A stretch of DNA of 64,000 nt from CAWAHD01 sp963781785 (lineage in GTDB: Bacteria > Planctomycetota > Planctomycetia > Isosphaerales > Isosphaeraceae): NCBI GenBank assembly GCA_963781785.1, contig CAWAHD010000002.1, positions 2,108,001 to 2,172,000 of the forward strand, in the 5' to 3' direction. The stretch's first letter is position 1; each line of letters opens with the position of its first letter. This document shows, one piece after another, positions 17,223 through 27,133 of the stretch. Both the position numbers and the translations under genes were made by a program. A model generated the notes under the pieces. That model was given only the letters and a program-made list of their open reading frames with translations, was not told the DNA's origin and ran no database searches.

Positions 17223-19348
17223 ATGTCCACCGCAGACGCCTGTCCCCAATGCGGCAAGCCCCTGCACACCGATCGCCCAAACGGTCTCTGCCCGGATTGC
17301 CTTCTCGGCGTGGCGCGTGTGGACCAGTCGGACGTCCATTCGGCGGCCACGCTTCCTCCGGATTCTCTTGCGACACCTGCGGTCGCACCCAAATCCGGAA
17401 CGCATGTCGAGTACTTCGGCGACTACGAGCTGCCCGACGAGATCGCCACGGGGGGCATGGGCGTTGTCTGGAGGGCCCGGCAAACGAGCCTGAAACGGGA
17501 AGTGGCCATCAAGATGATCCGCGCTGGCGCCCTGGCGCGAGCGGAGGAAGTCGCGCGGTTCCTCCGTGAGGCCGAAGCGGCCGCCAATTTGCAGCATCCC
17601 AACATCGTCGCCATCCACGAAGTCGGCGAGCACGGCGGCCGGAATTACTTTTCCATGGACTATGTGGCGGGGCGCGACCTTGGAGCCCTGGTGAAGAACG
17701 GGCCGCTGGCGCCCACGTGCGCGGCCCGATACGTGAAGATCATCGCCGTGGCGGTGCACTTCGCTCACCAGCGGGGCACGCTCCATCGCGACCTCAAGCC
17801 GCAAAACGTGCTGATCGACTCCGCCGATCAGCCCAGGATCACCGACTTTGGCCTCGCCAAGTTCATGAAAGCCGACAGCTCAATGACGCAATCCGGCGCG
17901 GTCATGGGCACCCCCAGCTACATGCCGCCGGAGCAGGCCGCTGGCCGTCATGGCGACGTCGGCCCCGCCAGCGACGTTTATTCGCTGGGCGCGATTCTCT
18001 ACGAGCTTCTCACAGGGCGACCGCCGTTCCGCGAGTCCACGGCGATGTCTACGCTGATCGAGGTGCTGGAGGCCGAACCGACGGCACCGCGCCGGCTGAA
18101 AGCCGACATTCCTGCCGATCTCGAAACGATCTGCCTCAAGTGCCTCGAAAAATCGCCATCGGCTCGCTATTCCTCGGCGCGGTCGCTGGCCGAGGAGCTG
18201 GACCGCTTTCTGAGCGGCGATCCCATCCAGGCCCGGCCGGCAAGTTCGGTCAAGAAGACGGTGAGCTGGGCTCGCCGGCATCCGGGTGTCCTGGCTGCCG
18301 CGGCAGCGCTGGCCATTGTCGCGCTCGCGATCGGCGTCTTCTACCTGTTCGAAGAGAACGCGTTCTGTGCGCCCGGCAGGCCCATCCCACGTTAGCCCGC
18401 ATCCCTGGCCCGCTTCACCAAGCCTTGAAGGTCTGGAGCGCCATCGGTCAACTCGCGTTCCTTGCCGGCGGCTTTCTGTGGCTCACGGTGCTCAGACAGG
18501 CGCGGGGTTTGTCGTGGCAGCAACAGGTCGATATGCGACACCCATTCAGAAGCCCGCCCGATCTGCGCACCCTGCCCTTGGAGCCTCTCCATGAGCGAAC
18601 CCGGAGCTGGGCAATCGTGGGGAGTCTCATCCTCATCGCCTATGGTGTGGTGCTCCTGGCGATGACGATCCAAGCCTCTGTGTGGGAAGCGGAATCCATC
18701 AGCGACCATCTTGCCGCGATCTACCTCCTGGTCTACTCGGGGCTCGCGACGCTCGGGCTCGTTATCCGAGACTACCGTCTGATTCACTACGGTTTGCCGG
18801 GCAGCTCGAAGCGGGAATTGCCTGCGGAGCAGATCGAGCCGATCCGCCAAGCTCTGGAGAGTCGCGACATGACAGCCGCCATCGCGCGCTACCGGGAGGC
18901 CGTGCCGGAAGCGGGTCTGCCGGAAGCGAGAAACTATGTGTTTACCCTCATGATCAAGTTGAGACGACAGCAACCCGACAAGTTCGCTCTGTCGCCGTTG
19001 TCGCTGAACACGCTGAACTGGCGTGGCTTTTTGATCTGCGCCGTGATCGAAGCTGCCGTACTTGGCGTCGTGTGGATCGTGATGCCGCCATCCCATCCGG
19101 CTTCTGCTGTTTCGCAGTTCGCCTACTGCTTGCTATTCGGCATGGGACTGCTGGCAGCCGCGCGCGTCCAGGGGTTTCGCAAGTTGCTGGTCTTCGCTCC
19201 CTCACTCGCTGTCATGATCTTGAGCGAGATGATCGTGCCGCGGCTGGCTGAGGCAACGTCTCATTCGAAGGGCGCTTACCTCTGCGGAGTTTTGTTCGGT
19301 GTTGTCCTGATTGTGTCCGCATTCACTCCTCGACGCCAAACGGCTTGA
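17223..19348 (+). CDS. Zinc-ribbon Ser/Thr protein kinase with C-terminal membrane region, frame broken near 18370
   Basis: Membrane-anchored eukaryotic-type Ser/Thr kinase. A CPQCGKPL...CPDCLLG zinc ribbon opens the protein. The kinase domain spans about residues 65-335: glycine loop TGGMGVVWRA, VAIKMI lysine, HRDLKPQNVL catalytic loop, DFGLAKF, then GTPSYMPPEQ. A first transmembrane helix (LAAAAALAIVALAIGVFYLF) lies near residue 365. That frame stops at 18395, but a second frame, one base back, continues without interruption to 19348 and encodes at least five more hydrophobic helices (IGQLAFLAGGFLWLTVL to CGVLFGVVLIVSAF). I therefore treat both as one gene of about 708 codons. The start ATG at 17223 has an AAGG site; longer upstream readings overlap the DinB end. 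The ligand or target is unknown. Confidence 0.8.
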
Positions 19349-19470
19349 CGCGGGAAGGCATGATCTCCTCTGACCGACAGCTTTCTTGAAGTTTGACTGC
19401 ACAAAGCTTATGAACTACTTGAACGTGCTCTCTTGTCACCGTTTGCGGCTCGCACAAGGAAAGGTCGACC

Positions 19471-20511
19471 ATGGGGCATGGAATCGAGCCTGATATTCTC
19501 AACTCGATCGTGCAGGGGGACTGCGTCAAATCACTGTCGAAGCTTCCACCAGGATGCATCGATCTGGTATTCGCAGACCCGCCTTTCAATATCGGATACG
19601 AGTACGACGTCTACGACGACAAAAAGGGGCCAGACGAGTATCTCGCGTGGACTCGGAAGTGGATCGAACAGGTCTTTCGGGTTCTCAAGCCGTCGGGAAC
19701 GTTCTGGCTCGCCATCGGCGATGAATACGCTGCCGAAATCAAGGTCCTCTGCCACGAGCTTGGCTTCACCACGCGTAGCTGGGTGATCTGGTATTACACG
19801 TTTGGAGTGAATTGCACTCGCAAGTTTTCGCGATCGCATGCGCACTTGTTTTACTTTGTAAAAGACCCGAATGAGTTTACATTTCGGGACGACGATCTTG
19901 AGAACCGAGTTCCGTCCGCTCGACAGTTGGTCTACAACGACAGCCGCGCCAATCCGCTTGGGCGTTTGCCGGATGACACGTGGATTCTCCGCCCGCAAGA
20001 CCTCGCCGACTGCTTCACTCCCGGGGAAGACACCTGGTATTTCCCCCGCGTCGCCGGAACCTTCTCCGAACGGGCGGGGTTTCATGGCTGTCAGATGCCA
20101 GAGCAGCTTCTCGGACGAATCATTCGAACGTGTTCCAATCCAGGCGAGCTGGTCGTCGACCCATTCTCGGGCAGTGCAACCACCTTGGCCGTCGCGAAGA
20201 AATTAGGGCGCACTTTTCTTGGATTTGAACTATCTCCCGAATATGTCGAACAGGGCGTGGCACGGACGAAGAGCGTGAGAGCCGGTGACGCCCTCGCCGG
20301 CGCGCCGGAGCCGCTCGTCAGTGCACCGGCCACGCCGAAGCCGGCGAGCAATCCAGTCAAGAAGAAACGTGGCAGCCGGCCGCGCCGGCAAGAGAATGGG
20401 TATCAGCACGAACTCTTCCGGACGGAAGAGCCTCTTGTCAGCGATCGACCTGATCGACCTGTTGAGCATGCCGAATCGCTCGCTCCAGACGCCCAGGTCG
20501 AGATGGAATGA
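19471..20511 (+). CDS. DNA methyltransferase, beta class (N6-adenine or N4-cytosine)
   Basis: S-adenosylmethionine-dependent DNA methyltransferase of 346 residues. Motif IV DPPFNIGYEYD occurs near residue 36 and motif I (VVDPFSGSATTLAVA) near residue 230. This order, catalytic motif first and SAM motif last, defines the beta group. The DPP(F/Y) form fits amino-methylation of adenine or cytosine; the choice between them and the target sequence cannot be read here. The C-terminal ~70 residues are a basic, proline-rich tail. No restriction endonuclease gene adjoins it, so it appears to be an orphan enzyme, possibly regulatory or acquired. Confidence 0.88.
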   Translation: MGHGIEPDILNSIVQGDCVKSLSKLPPGCIDLVFADPPFNIGYEYDVYDDKKGPDEYLAWTRKWIEQVFRVLKPSGTFWLAIGDEYAAEIKVLCHELGFTTRSWVIWYYTFGVNCTRKFSRSHAHLFYFVKDPNEFTFRDDDLENRVPSARQLVYNDSRANPLGRLPDDTWILRPQDLADCFTPGEDTWYFPRVAGTFSERAGFHGCQMPEQLLGRIIRTCSNPGELVVDPFSGSATTLAVAKKLGRTFLGFELSPEYVEQGVARTKSVRAGDALAGAPEPLVSAPATPKPASNPVKKKRGSRPRRQENGYQHELFRTEEPLVSDRPDRPVEHAESLAPDAQVEME

Positions 20512-20644
20512 TTTGGGGCCAAAGTGGGCATGGTTCAATGCAGGGCAACACTGGGGTGTTGGAAACTTGGATCCTCGCAAGTGGCGGTTTCCCCCCGGTT
20601 TTGTGCGCCGTCTTTTCCCCCCCTTGCGAAGGGGGGGGTAAGGG

Positions 20645-22072
20645 CTCAGAGGGAGGGGTTTTTCGGAACAGTTGTCGGGGGTTGATCATAGCATGTTCTT
20701 GAATTGACTCGAATCGCCAACCACGGCTCTGGTTTCCATCGAGGTTTTGGCAACGCATGCCCTGCGATCAGAATGCTGACCAATGCCGCCAATCCTTGTC
20801 GAAAGACGCTCACCAAGCGTTGTTTGGTCCCGGACGCTCGCTTCTTAGGCTCTCGCGCCGGAAGTACGGGGCATGCAATAGGTCGTCGCGTTTGAACCGA
20901 TCGACCAGTGGTTCGCGTGGCGGCGCGCGTGGTTTGCGAGGTCGGTGGTGGCGCAGGGAGCGTCTCAACTTCTGTGCCGCCCGCGTCGGCTTCCCCACCA
21001 ATGGCCAGCACGTACTGCGTGGCGACGGCCAGCACCAGCCACAGTCGGCTCGCGCGGTCGGGGTCGGTCATTCGGGTCATCTGCCATTGCCAGCCTCCGT
21101 GTTTGAGCAGTTTGAACCCGTGTTCGATCCAAGCCCTCATCCCGTACCACAAACTGTCGCTCTGGTCCGGCCCCAAGTCGGTCACGACGAACCACGGTTC
21201 GTCGTGACCGGATTCCCAGCAGGCCAAGAGCGTGCAATCGAGCCGTCGCCGAGCCACCTTCGGGAAGGCCACACCACGTCCTTGCCATCGCTGGCCGACC
21301 TTCGCGACGAATGCTGTGACCGGAAGGCTCGACCGCGATCCGTTCTTGCGGAACTTGCCTCTGTGAGTGATTCGCATCAAGGGATGCCAACCCAGAGCAA
21401 CGATCTCCTGAAACAGCCAGCGGGCATACAACCCGCGGTCGCTCATGACGATCACGGTCCAGTCGGCGGGGACCAGAGTTTGAAACGAGCGCAACAGCGC
21501 GATCCATTCGGGTTTCCAAGCGTGCCGGACGTTGGCCTGCACGATCTTCCAGGCCACGGGGCAAGCACTGCCGCGATAGACGACACTGATCGACAGGACG
21601 GTGAAACGCGCACCCAGGCTGGTGGCGTCCAAAGCCAGGGCCAGTCGCTTGGACGGCCACCGTTTCAAGGTCCAAGCCAACAGGGGAGCGAAACAGGCGG
21701 CGACATCGAGTTCGCGTCGCTGTCTTCCGGACTTGGCCGAGGCCGGTTGATAGAACTCCTGCAAGCGCGATCGGATGGTCGAATAACCCAAGCCCAGCAA
21801 CGCGGCCAAGGTCACCGTAACGCTGTTCAGACCGCACCGCTGAGCCAGGATCGCACCGAAACTGTAAAGCGCCAGCACCGTCGCCTGCGGCCGAGAAAGA
21901 TGCGGAAAAGCCGAGACGACCTGGCCAATCCACGAGTAGAGTGGAGTTTGGCAAGACATGGCCGAACCCTCCGTGACCAAGATGGTTGTTCCTACCTCTT
22001 GTTCTACGTAGGTGGCTGTGTCTTGCCAACTCAATACCTCGTCTCACCTTGTGAAAAACCCCTCCCTGTGAG
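20645..22072 (-). mobile_element. IS4-family insertion sequence, complete (1428 bp)
   Basis: Terminal inverted repeats are CTCAGAGGGAGGGGTTTTTC at 20645-20664 and, inverted, GAAAAACCCCTCCCTGTGAG at 22053-22072 (18 or 19 of 20 match). An exact 11-bp direct repeat GGGGGTAAGGG flanks both sides (20634-20644 and 22073-22083), which fits the long target duplications of IS4-type elements. One transposase gene fills the element. It appears intact and recently inserted. Confidence 0.85.
20646..21959 (-). CDS. IS4-family DDE transposase
   Basis: A transposase of about 438 residues that would catalyse cut-and-paste movement of the surrounding element. The first DDE aspartate is in LALALDATSLG and the second in VIVMSDRGLYARWL. 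The IS4 'YREK' signature is exact in YGMRAWIEHGFKLLKHGGW (Y-2-R-3-E-6-K). I chose the ATG at 21959 (MSCQTPLYSWIG) because GGAGG lies eight bases upstream; a longer reading to 22034 has no such site. The stop codon lies within the left inverted repeat. Confidence 0.9.
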   Translation of the reverse strand: MSCQTPLYSWIGQVVSAFPHLSRPQATVLALYSFGAILAQRCGLNSVTVTLAALLGLGYSTIRSRLQEFYQPASAKSGRQRRELDVAACFAPLLAWTLKRWPSKRLALALDATSLGARFTVLSISVVYRGSACPVAWKIVQANVRHAWKPEWIALLRSFQTLVPADWTVIVMSDRGLYARWLFQEIVALGWHPLMRITHRGKFRKNGSRSSLPVTAFVAKVGQRWQGRGVAFPKVARRRLDCTLLACWESGHDEPWFVVTDLGPDQSDSLWYGMRAWIEHGFKLLKHGGWQWQMTRMTDPDRASRLWLVLAVATQYVLAIGGEADAGGTEVETLPAPPPTSQTTRAATRTTGRSVQTRRPIACPVLPAREPKKRASGTKQRLVSVFRQGLAALVSILIAGHALPKPRWKPEPWLAIRVNSRTCYDQPPTTVPKNPSL

Positions 22073-22325
22073 GGGGGTAAGGGGGGGTGGTCGTGGCGCC
22101 GCCAGCCACAACGCCGTCACACGCTTTCGATTCTTCGATTCTCGAGCGTCGGGCCCCGCCCTCTTGGCCCCTACGCAGAAGGCGCAGCTCAGCTGGTCGC
22201 GCGGGGCCCACCCCCCCCTGACCCCCCCTTCGCAAGGGGGGGAAAGTTGTTCGCGTCGTTGTTCAATTGCGCAACAAAAACACCCGTATTGATGCCGTCC
22301 TGTCGGGACCCTATACGCCCGATTT

Positions 22326-22790
22326 TCATCTGCCCAGCCTGGCCCTCTTTCCGGCGACGAACTTCAGGTGGTAGTCCACGTGCTCGATGTAGTCTTTCAC
22401 CAGGCCCCCCACGGTCATGACGCCGCGGCGGTTGTGCGTGCCGCGGCGCTCGAATGCCTCGTCCGGCAGGGACCGCAGCACTCGGGCAAATTGTCGGCGA
22501 CCCACCTCGAAGAGGATGAGCGCGTCGTCTAGCGACTGCTCGTGCGGCGCCAGCCGCTTTACGTATGCCGTCTCGTCGGCGTAGAGGAGCTGCGGGGCAT
22601 CTTCGGTCAGTATTCGCTTCATGCGGTCGATCGCGATGGAATCGCTGTCCGCCAAATGAACGACCAGCTCGAGGATCGACCAGGCTCCAGGCCCGGGTCG
22701 CGCGGTCAAATCCTCCGGGCTCAGCCCGACGACCGCGTGGCGGAGCCGGCTCCCGCACGCCACGTAGTCTTCGATCAGTTGCCTGTCCAT
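22326..22790 (-). CDS. DinB-family protein
   Basis: A 154-residue four-helix DinB/DUF664-like protein. Metal-binding histidines are in VVHLADSD and DYIEHVDYHLKF, and the GPGAWSILE block is typical. The start has GGGG seven to ten bases upstream (AAAGGGGTTTAG-ATG). Unlike the DinB protein at 16700 its frame is intact. It stands alone between the MITE/IS region and a divergent protease gene. The substrate is unknown; the family includes thiol-dependent enzymes. Confidence 0.88.
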   Translation of the reverse strand: MDRQLIEDYVACGSRLRHAVVGLSPEDLTARPGPGAWSILELVVHLADSDSIAIDRMKRILTEDAPQLLYADETAYVKRLAPHEQSLDDALILFEVGRRQFARVLRSLPDEAFERRGTHNRRGVMTVGGLVKDYIEHVDYHLKFVAGKRARLGR

Positions 22791-23090
22791 CTAAACCCCT
22801 TTCATGGAAGGTTCCTCGCCCGGCAACAGGTCGTGTTCGGCTCACTCCCCTTGCGCCGGGGCCAACAGAAGAGTCGCGCTCGACGGCTCGCCCGTGCCGG
22901 GCGAGTCGACCACCACCAGGAAGATGGTCCGTCTATTGACAATCCAGTCTATCGCGCGGTTCGCCTGGTTGGCCAATTCGCTTCATGATCTGGCAGATTC
23001 CCCTCATGATCCGGGCGATCTAGCTCCGAGCAGCCGTCCCCTGCCACGGGCTAGCCCCCTGCTAACTTGACTCAGCGCAAAGGGCGACGG
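22791..23090. other. Intergenic region between divergent genes
   Basis: About 300 bases between the DinB gene (minus) and the sedolisin gene (plus). It contains a short direct repetition around 22985-23020 (TGATCTGGCAGATTCC / TGATCCGGGCGATC) but no gene and no clear promoter elements. Confidence 0.35.
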
Positions 23091-26036
23091 ATGATGGTCG
23101 TCAACGACTGCAACGCGTTCCTGGCATCTGGACATGACCCGCTTCTCACACGTTTTGTTCACCCTCAGCCAGCGGCGTGCGCGGGCACGCCGGCTCGATT
23201 CCAAAAAGTGCGCCAGACGCGGCGGTATGCCGGTCCGCCGGCGCTTGAGCTCTTGGAGCCGCGGCTCACGCTCACGGGCAACATCACGATCACCGCTGCC
23301 TCCGTGGTCGACGCGAATGACACGCCCTTGACGAAGGTCAGCGCCGGCGAGTGGGTGTACATCTCGGCCAGCTTCACGACTGTGGGCTTGCCGAGCGATG
23401 CAACTTATCGCGTCGGGTTCACGGTCAACGGACTGACGAGGGACGCCGGCTCCATCAGTTGGGGTGCCGGCGCTTCGGGGACCCAGTCGTGGACCGTCGA
23501 CTGGGGCGCGTTCATCGCGACGCCCGGCACAAACCAGGTCACGGCCGTCGTCGATCCCGACCAATCTGTGCCGGAGACGACATACCAAGACAACAGCATG
23601 AGCTTTACCTTCAATGCGGCATCGCCCGCGGTGGGAAATCCGATCTTCACCGTCGCCCAGATTCGCAACGCCTACGGGCTCAACAGCCTCCCCAGCTTCG
23701 GAGCCGCCACGGCGGACGGCACCGGACAGGCGATCGCACTCGAGGAAGCAGGAAATGATCCCAATATCCTCACGGACCTCGACGGCTTCGACCAGGCGAT
23801 GAGCTTGACCACGACTTCGACCAAGACGATTTTTCAGCAGTACGGGCCGGCATCATCGTTCGTCACCGTGTATAATCAGAGTGGCGCGAACATCACCCTA
23901 TATCTTGGTGACAGCGGCTCGAACGGAGTGCCTGCGCAGGACCCGACCGGCCACTGGGAAGGCGAAGAGACACTGGACGCCGAATGGGCGCACGCGATGG
24001 CTCCGGGGGCCAGAATCGACATCATTGAAGTCAATGATGATTCGAACTGGGGGATCAACATCCTGAACGGCAATATCCTGGCCGCAGGCCTGCCGAGCGT
24101 GTCCGTGGTTTCCAACAGCTATGGCTTGACCGAGTGGAGCGGCGAGACCGCCGACGATTCATCGATTTTCGTCACACCGAGTGGTCACCCGGGCGTGACC
24201 TTCCTGACGGCGAGCAACGACAATGGAGCCAATGTTTATCCATCTCCGCCCACCAGCCCCCCGCCTTCGGTCGGGAATGATGGCTATTACCCCGCCACCT
24301 CGCCCGACGTGGTGTCGGTCGGCGGCACCGAGCTGACTCTCAATAATGACGGGTACGGCAGCGAGACCGGGTGGAGCTATCCCGCTCCAGCGAATACGGT
24401 CACCAACGGGAGCTCCTCCTACACGCAATCCGGCTCGTGGACTGCGCACTCCGGCGGGTTCAGTGGGACATATAGCACCGCGGCGGGCGGCAGCTTGAGC
24501 TCTGCGACCTGGACGATTGCGGTCACACCGGCCAACACGGGCTGGGGCACCGAAGTATCGGCAACCTGGACGCCCAGCGCAACGAACGCGACCAATGCCA
24601 CGTACACCGTCTACGACGGTACCCCGCAGTCGGGCACGATCCTCGGTACCGTGGTCGTCAATCAGACCAAGGCTCCGGCCGGCACACTTGACGACGGCGC
24701 TCAGTTTCAAGAGCTGGGCGTGTTTTTCCCGACTTTGAATTCAAGCGGCTACGGCACATTGACCGTGGTGCTGAATGCCCAGTCGGCCAACGGCACCGTC
24801 GTCGCCGACGCCGTCGGCGCTGCCCAGGCCTGGGCAAGCACCGGCGGTCCGACCCCATTTGAATCGGAGCCCTCGTACCAGCTCCCCGTCCAGACCACCG
24901 GGTTCCGCACGACTCCCGACGTGGCCTTTGACGCCAGCGAAAACAGCGGCGTCATCACCTACTTCGACGGCGGCCTGAGCTATGGCAGCTTCGGGACCAG
25001 TCTCGCAAGCCCCTGCTGGGCGGGGCTGATCGCAATTGCCAACCAGGGACGGATGGCCAACAACACCCCGACGCTCAATAGCCCTGCAAATCCGCTGCAA
25101 ACCTTGCAGGCACTGTACAGCCTGCCCAGTAGAGATTTTCATGACATCACGTCGGGATACAACGGGTTCAGCGCGGGAGAGGCCTATGACCTGGTCACCG
25201 GCCGCGGCTCGCCGATTGGCAATCTCTTGATCCCTGCCCTGGTCAGCTACGGTGTCCCGGGTTTCCCGACTCGGCCGACTCCCAACCCGATGCCAAGCCC
25301 TGGACCGGTGCTGCTGCCGATATCCACGCCGCCGACATACGCTCCCACGCAGACATCCACGCGGAACGCCTCTGGGCCCGCGTCCACCCCGCCGCCGGCC
25401 GCACCACCACGCCCGGCTCCGCAGAGCTCGGAAATTCAGGCCACGAAGACCGTCCTGACGTCACGGCCGCGGCAGGCGACATTCGGCAGAGCCGTTGTCC
25501 TGAGCGTCAATGTCACCGATCGCGGCCGCGGCGCCGGGAAACCGACTGGTCAGGTCACGTTCTGGGACGGTAGCGCGATGCTCGGCGCGAAGGCGCTCGA
25601 GAGCGGCAAGGCGACCATGACCACAACGAGCTTGCCGCTCGGCCGCGACACGATCCAGGTGATCTACGGCGGTGGGCCGACGTCGAGCGCGAGCAAAGCG
25701 ACGATCGTCGAGAACGTCAAGGAGCCGCGAAATAAGGGCAGGGCGGCCGCATCGCCTGCGGCTCGAGCTCGCAAGCGCAACACGCCCGTCACCGCCAGAG
25801 CCAGCGAAGCCCGTCGCCCCACGGATCCCACGGCGGCCGCCACCTTTTTCGCCGCTTCGGCCGCGGTTCTCGGACCGATGACACTCGATCCGGCGAAACC
25901 GGAGAACAGTACCGCAAGCTCGAGCGGTCATCGCACCGCCCGGATCCGATCGCAGGCAGGCGCCACCCTGGTTGCCGGCGGCATACCACCGCGGAAACAT
26001 TCGATCAACGAGTCAGTCCCATCTGGACACCACTAA
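23091..26036 (+). CDS. Sedolisin-like (S53) exported protease with LEPR motif and Ig-like domains
   Basis: A very large exported serine-carboxyl peptidase-like protein. The sorting motif LLEPRLTLTG is near residue 55. A CARDB-like beta-sandwich (VSAGEWVYISASF, PETTYQDNSMSF) follows, then the sedolisin domain. Its catalytic Glu and Asp are in EETLDAEWAHAMAPGARI (about residue 290) and the nucleophile in GTSLASPCWAGLIA (about residue 635), with FLTASNDNGA at the oxyanion Asp region. A Pro-rich linker and a bacterial Ig-like repeat (FGRAVVLSVNVTDRG, PTGQVTFWDGS) close it. The usual propeptide is not obvious. The start at 23091 has AGGG six bases upstream; a TTG at 23067 is less likely. Confidence 0.88.
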   Translation: MMVVNDCNAFLASGHDPLLTRFVHPQPAACAGTPARFQKVRQTRRYAGPPALELLEPRLTLTGNITITAASVVDANDTPLTKVSAGEWVYISASFTTVGLPSDATYRVGFTVNGLTRDAGSISWGAGASGTQSWTVDWGAFIATPGTNQVTAVVDPDQSVPETTYQDNSMSFTFNAASPAVGNPIFTVAQIRNAYGLNSLPSFGAATADGTGQAIALEEAGNDPNILTDLDGFDQAMSLTTTSTKTIFQQYGPASSFVTVYNQSGANITLYLGDSGSNGVPAQDPTGHWEGEETLDAEWAHAMAPGARIDIIEVNDDSNWGINILNGNILAAGLPSVSVVSNSYGLTEWSGETADDSSIFVTPSGHPGVTFLTASNDNGANVYPSPPTSPPPSVGNDGYYPATSPDVVSVGGTELTLNNDGYGSETGWSYPAPANTVTNGSSSYTQSGSWTAHSGGFSGTYSTAAGGSLSSATWTIAVTPANTGWGTEVSATWTPSATNATNATYTVYDGTPQSGTILGTVVVNQTKAPAGTLDDGAQFQELGVFFPTLNSSGYGTLTVVLNAQSANGTVVADAVGAAQAWASTGGPTPFESEPSYQLPVQTTGFRTTPDVAFDASENSGVITYFDGGLSYGSFGTSLASPCWAGLIAIANQGRMANNTPTLNSPANPLQTLQALYSLPSRDFHDITSGYNGFSAGEAYDLVTGRGSPIGNLLIPALVSYGVPGFPTRPTPNPMPSPGPVLLPISTPPTYAPTQTSTRNASGPASTPPPAAPPRPAPQSSEIQATKTVLTSRPRQATFGRAVVLSVNVTDRGRGAGKPTGQVTFWDGSAMLGAKALESGKATMTTTSLPLGRDTIQVIYGGGPTSSASKATIVENVKEPRNKGRAAASPAARARKRNTPVTARASEARRPTDPTAAATFFAASAAVLGPMTLDPAKPENSTASSSGHRTARIRSQAGATLVAGGIPPRKHSINESVPSGHH

Positions 26037-26073
26037 ACGATCAAAGTTCACAACTCCGGCAAGGAGACAGACC

Positions 26074-26936
26074 GTGAAACACTCTTTACTTTTGCTCTTC
26101 GTTTTCGCCCTCTCGCTCGGCGCCCAAGCTCAGGAGATCAAGCGCAACATCCCTTATGCATCCCCGGCGGAGGCGCGCCAGGTTCTCGACATCTACGCAC
26201 CATCTCACGCCGAGAACTTGCCCGTCGTGTTCTGGATTCACGGCGGCGGCTGGCAGACCGGCGATAAGTCGAGCGTTCAGCACAAGCCGCAGGCGTTCAT
26301 GGACAAGGAGTTCGTCTTTGTCTCCACCAACTACCGGCTCCTGCCGGGCGTCGACATGGGAACCATCGTCCGCGACGTCGCCAAATCGATCCGCTGGGTG
26401 CACGACCATATCGCCGAGTTTGGCGGCGATCCCCAGCGTCTTTTGATCATGGGCCATTCCGCCGGTGCGCAGCTCGCCGCGCTGGTCTCCACGGATGATC
26501 GCTATTTGAAGGCCGAGGGGTTGTCGCTGGCGATCATCAAAGCCTGCGTTCCCGTCGATGGAGACACCTACGACGTGCCGGCCATCATCGAGACGGCAGA
26601 GACGCGTCGCCGGGTTCATGGGCAGCCGCAACTGAAGTTCGGTCACCGTGAAAAGTTTGGCAACGATCCGGCCAAGCATCGCGACTTCTCCGCCGTGACG
26701 CATGTGGCCAAAGATAAGGGTATTCCTCCATTTTTTATCATGCACGTCGCCGACCATCCCGACACCAGGCGCAGGCGCAGCGCCTCGCCAGCGTGCTCAA
26801 GGACGCGGGTGTCACGGTGAGAGTCTACGGTGCGCGGGAGTCCACTCACAACAAGATCAATGCGGATATCGGCCTGCCCGATGATCCGGGCACGAAGGCG
26901 CTGTTCGAGTTTGTCGGCGATGCACTCAAGAAGTGA
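26074..26936 (+). CDS. Alpha/beta hydrolase (BD-FAE-like esterase), frame broken near 26765
   Basis: Exported esterase of the carboxylesterase/feruloyl-esterase-like group. The leader is VKHSLLLLFVFALSLGAQAQ. The oxyanion motif is FWIHGGGWQTGD and the nucleophile elbow is IMGHSAGAQLAAL. The open frame stops at 26820 with a non-conserved tail, but the next frame continues with RLASVLKDAGVTVRVYGA, then ESTHNKINADIG, which supplies the catalytic His, and ends at 26936. A one-base break near 26765 therefore separates the nucleophile from the histidine as written. The start is a GTG preceded by AGGAG eight bases upstream. Confidence 0.82.
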
Positions 26937-27133
26937 CCGCCTGCCCCGGACGGCGACGACAACCGCGCGCCGGCCGTTGAACGAGCAACGGGAATCGTGT
27001 AATCTTGTACGTAGCGTTCTGGGCGCTGCCGGTCCGCGGAAAGGCCTGAGGCCACCTTCGCTAACAATCTGCGTCAAACGAACTTCTTTCAGCCTGATAT
27101 GCGGACACCAGGCGGCTGTGAGAGGAGTTCGTC

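Larger units (their letters stand above)
20613..22245. repeat. MITE-like element with ~38-bp inverted ends, split by the IS4 insertion
   Basis: A G-tract palindrome unit (TTTCCCCCCCTTGCGAAG, then a G-run, TAA, a G-run and TGG) begins at 20613. Its tail resumes at 22084 after the IS. An inverted second copy with TCA in place of TAA occupies 22208-22245. With the IS and one target copy removed, the two copies form the ends of a ~193-base element with no coding capacity. A non-autonomous transposable element is inferred; no flanking duplication is visible. Confidence 0.5.

Noticed and set aside
20757..22292. A 511-codon plus-strand open frame
   Set aside because: Antisense to the IS4 transposase and crossing its inverted repeat; no motif or ribosome site.
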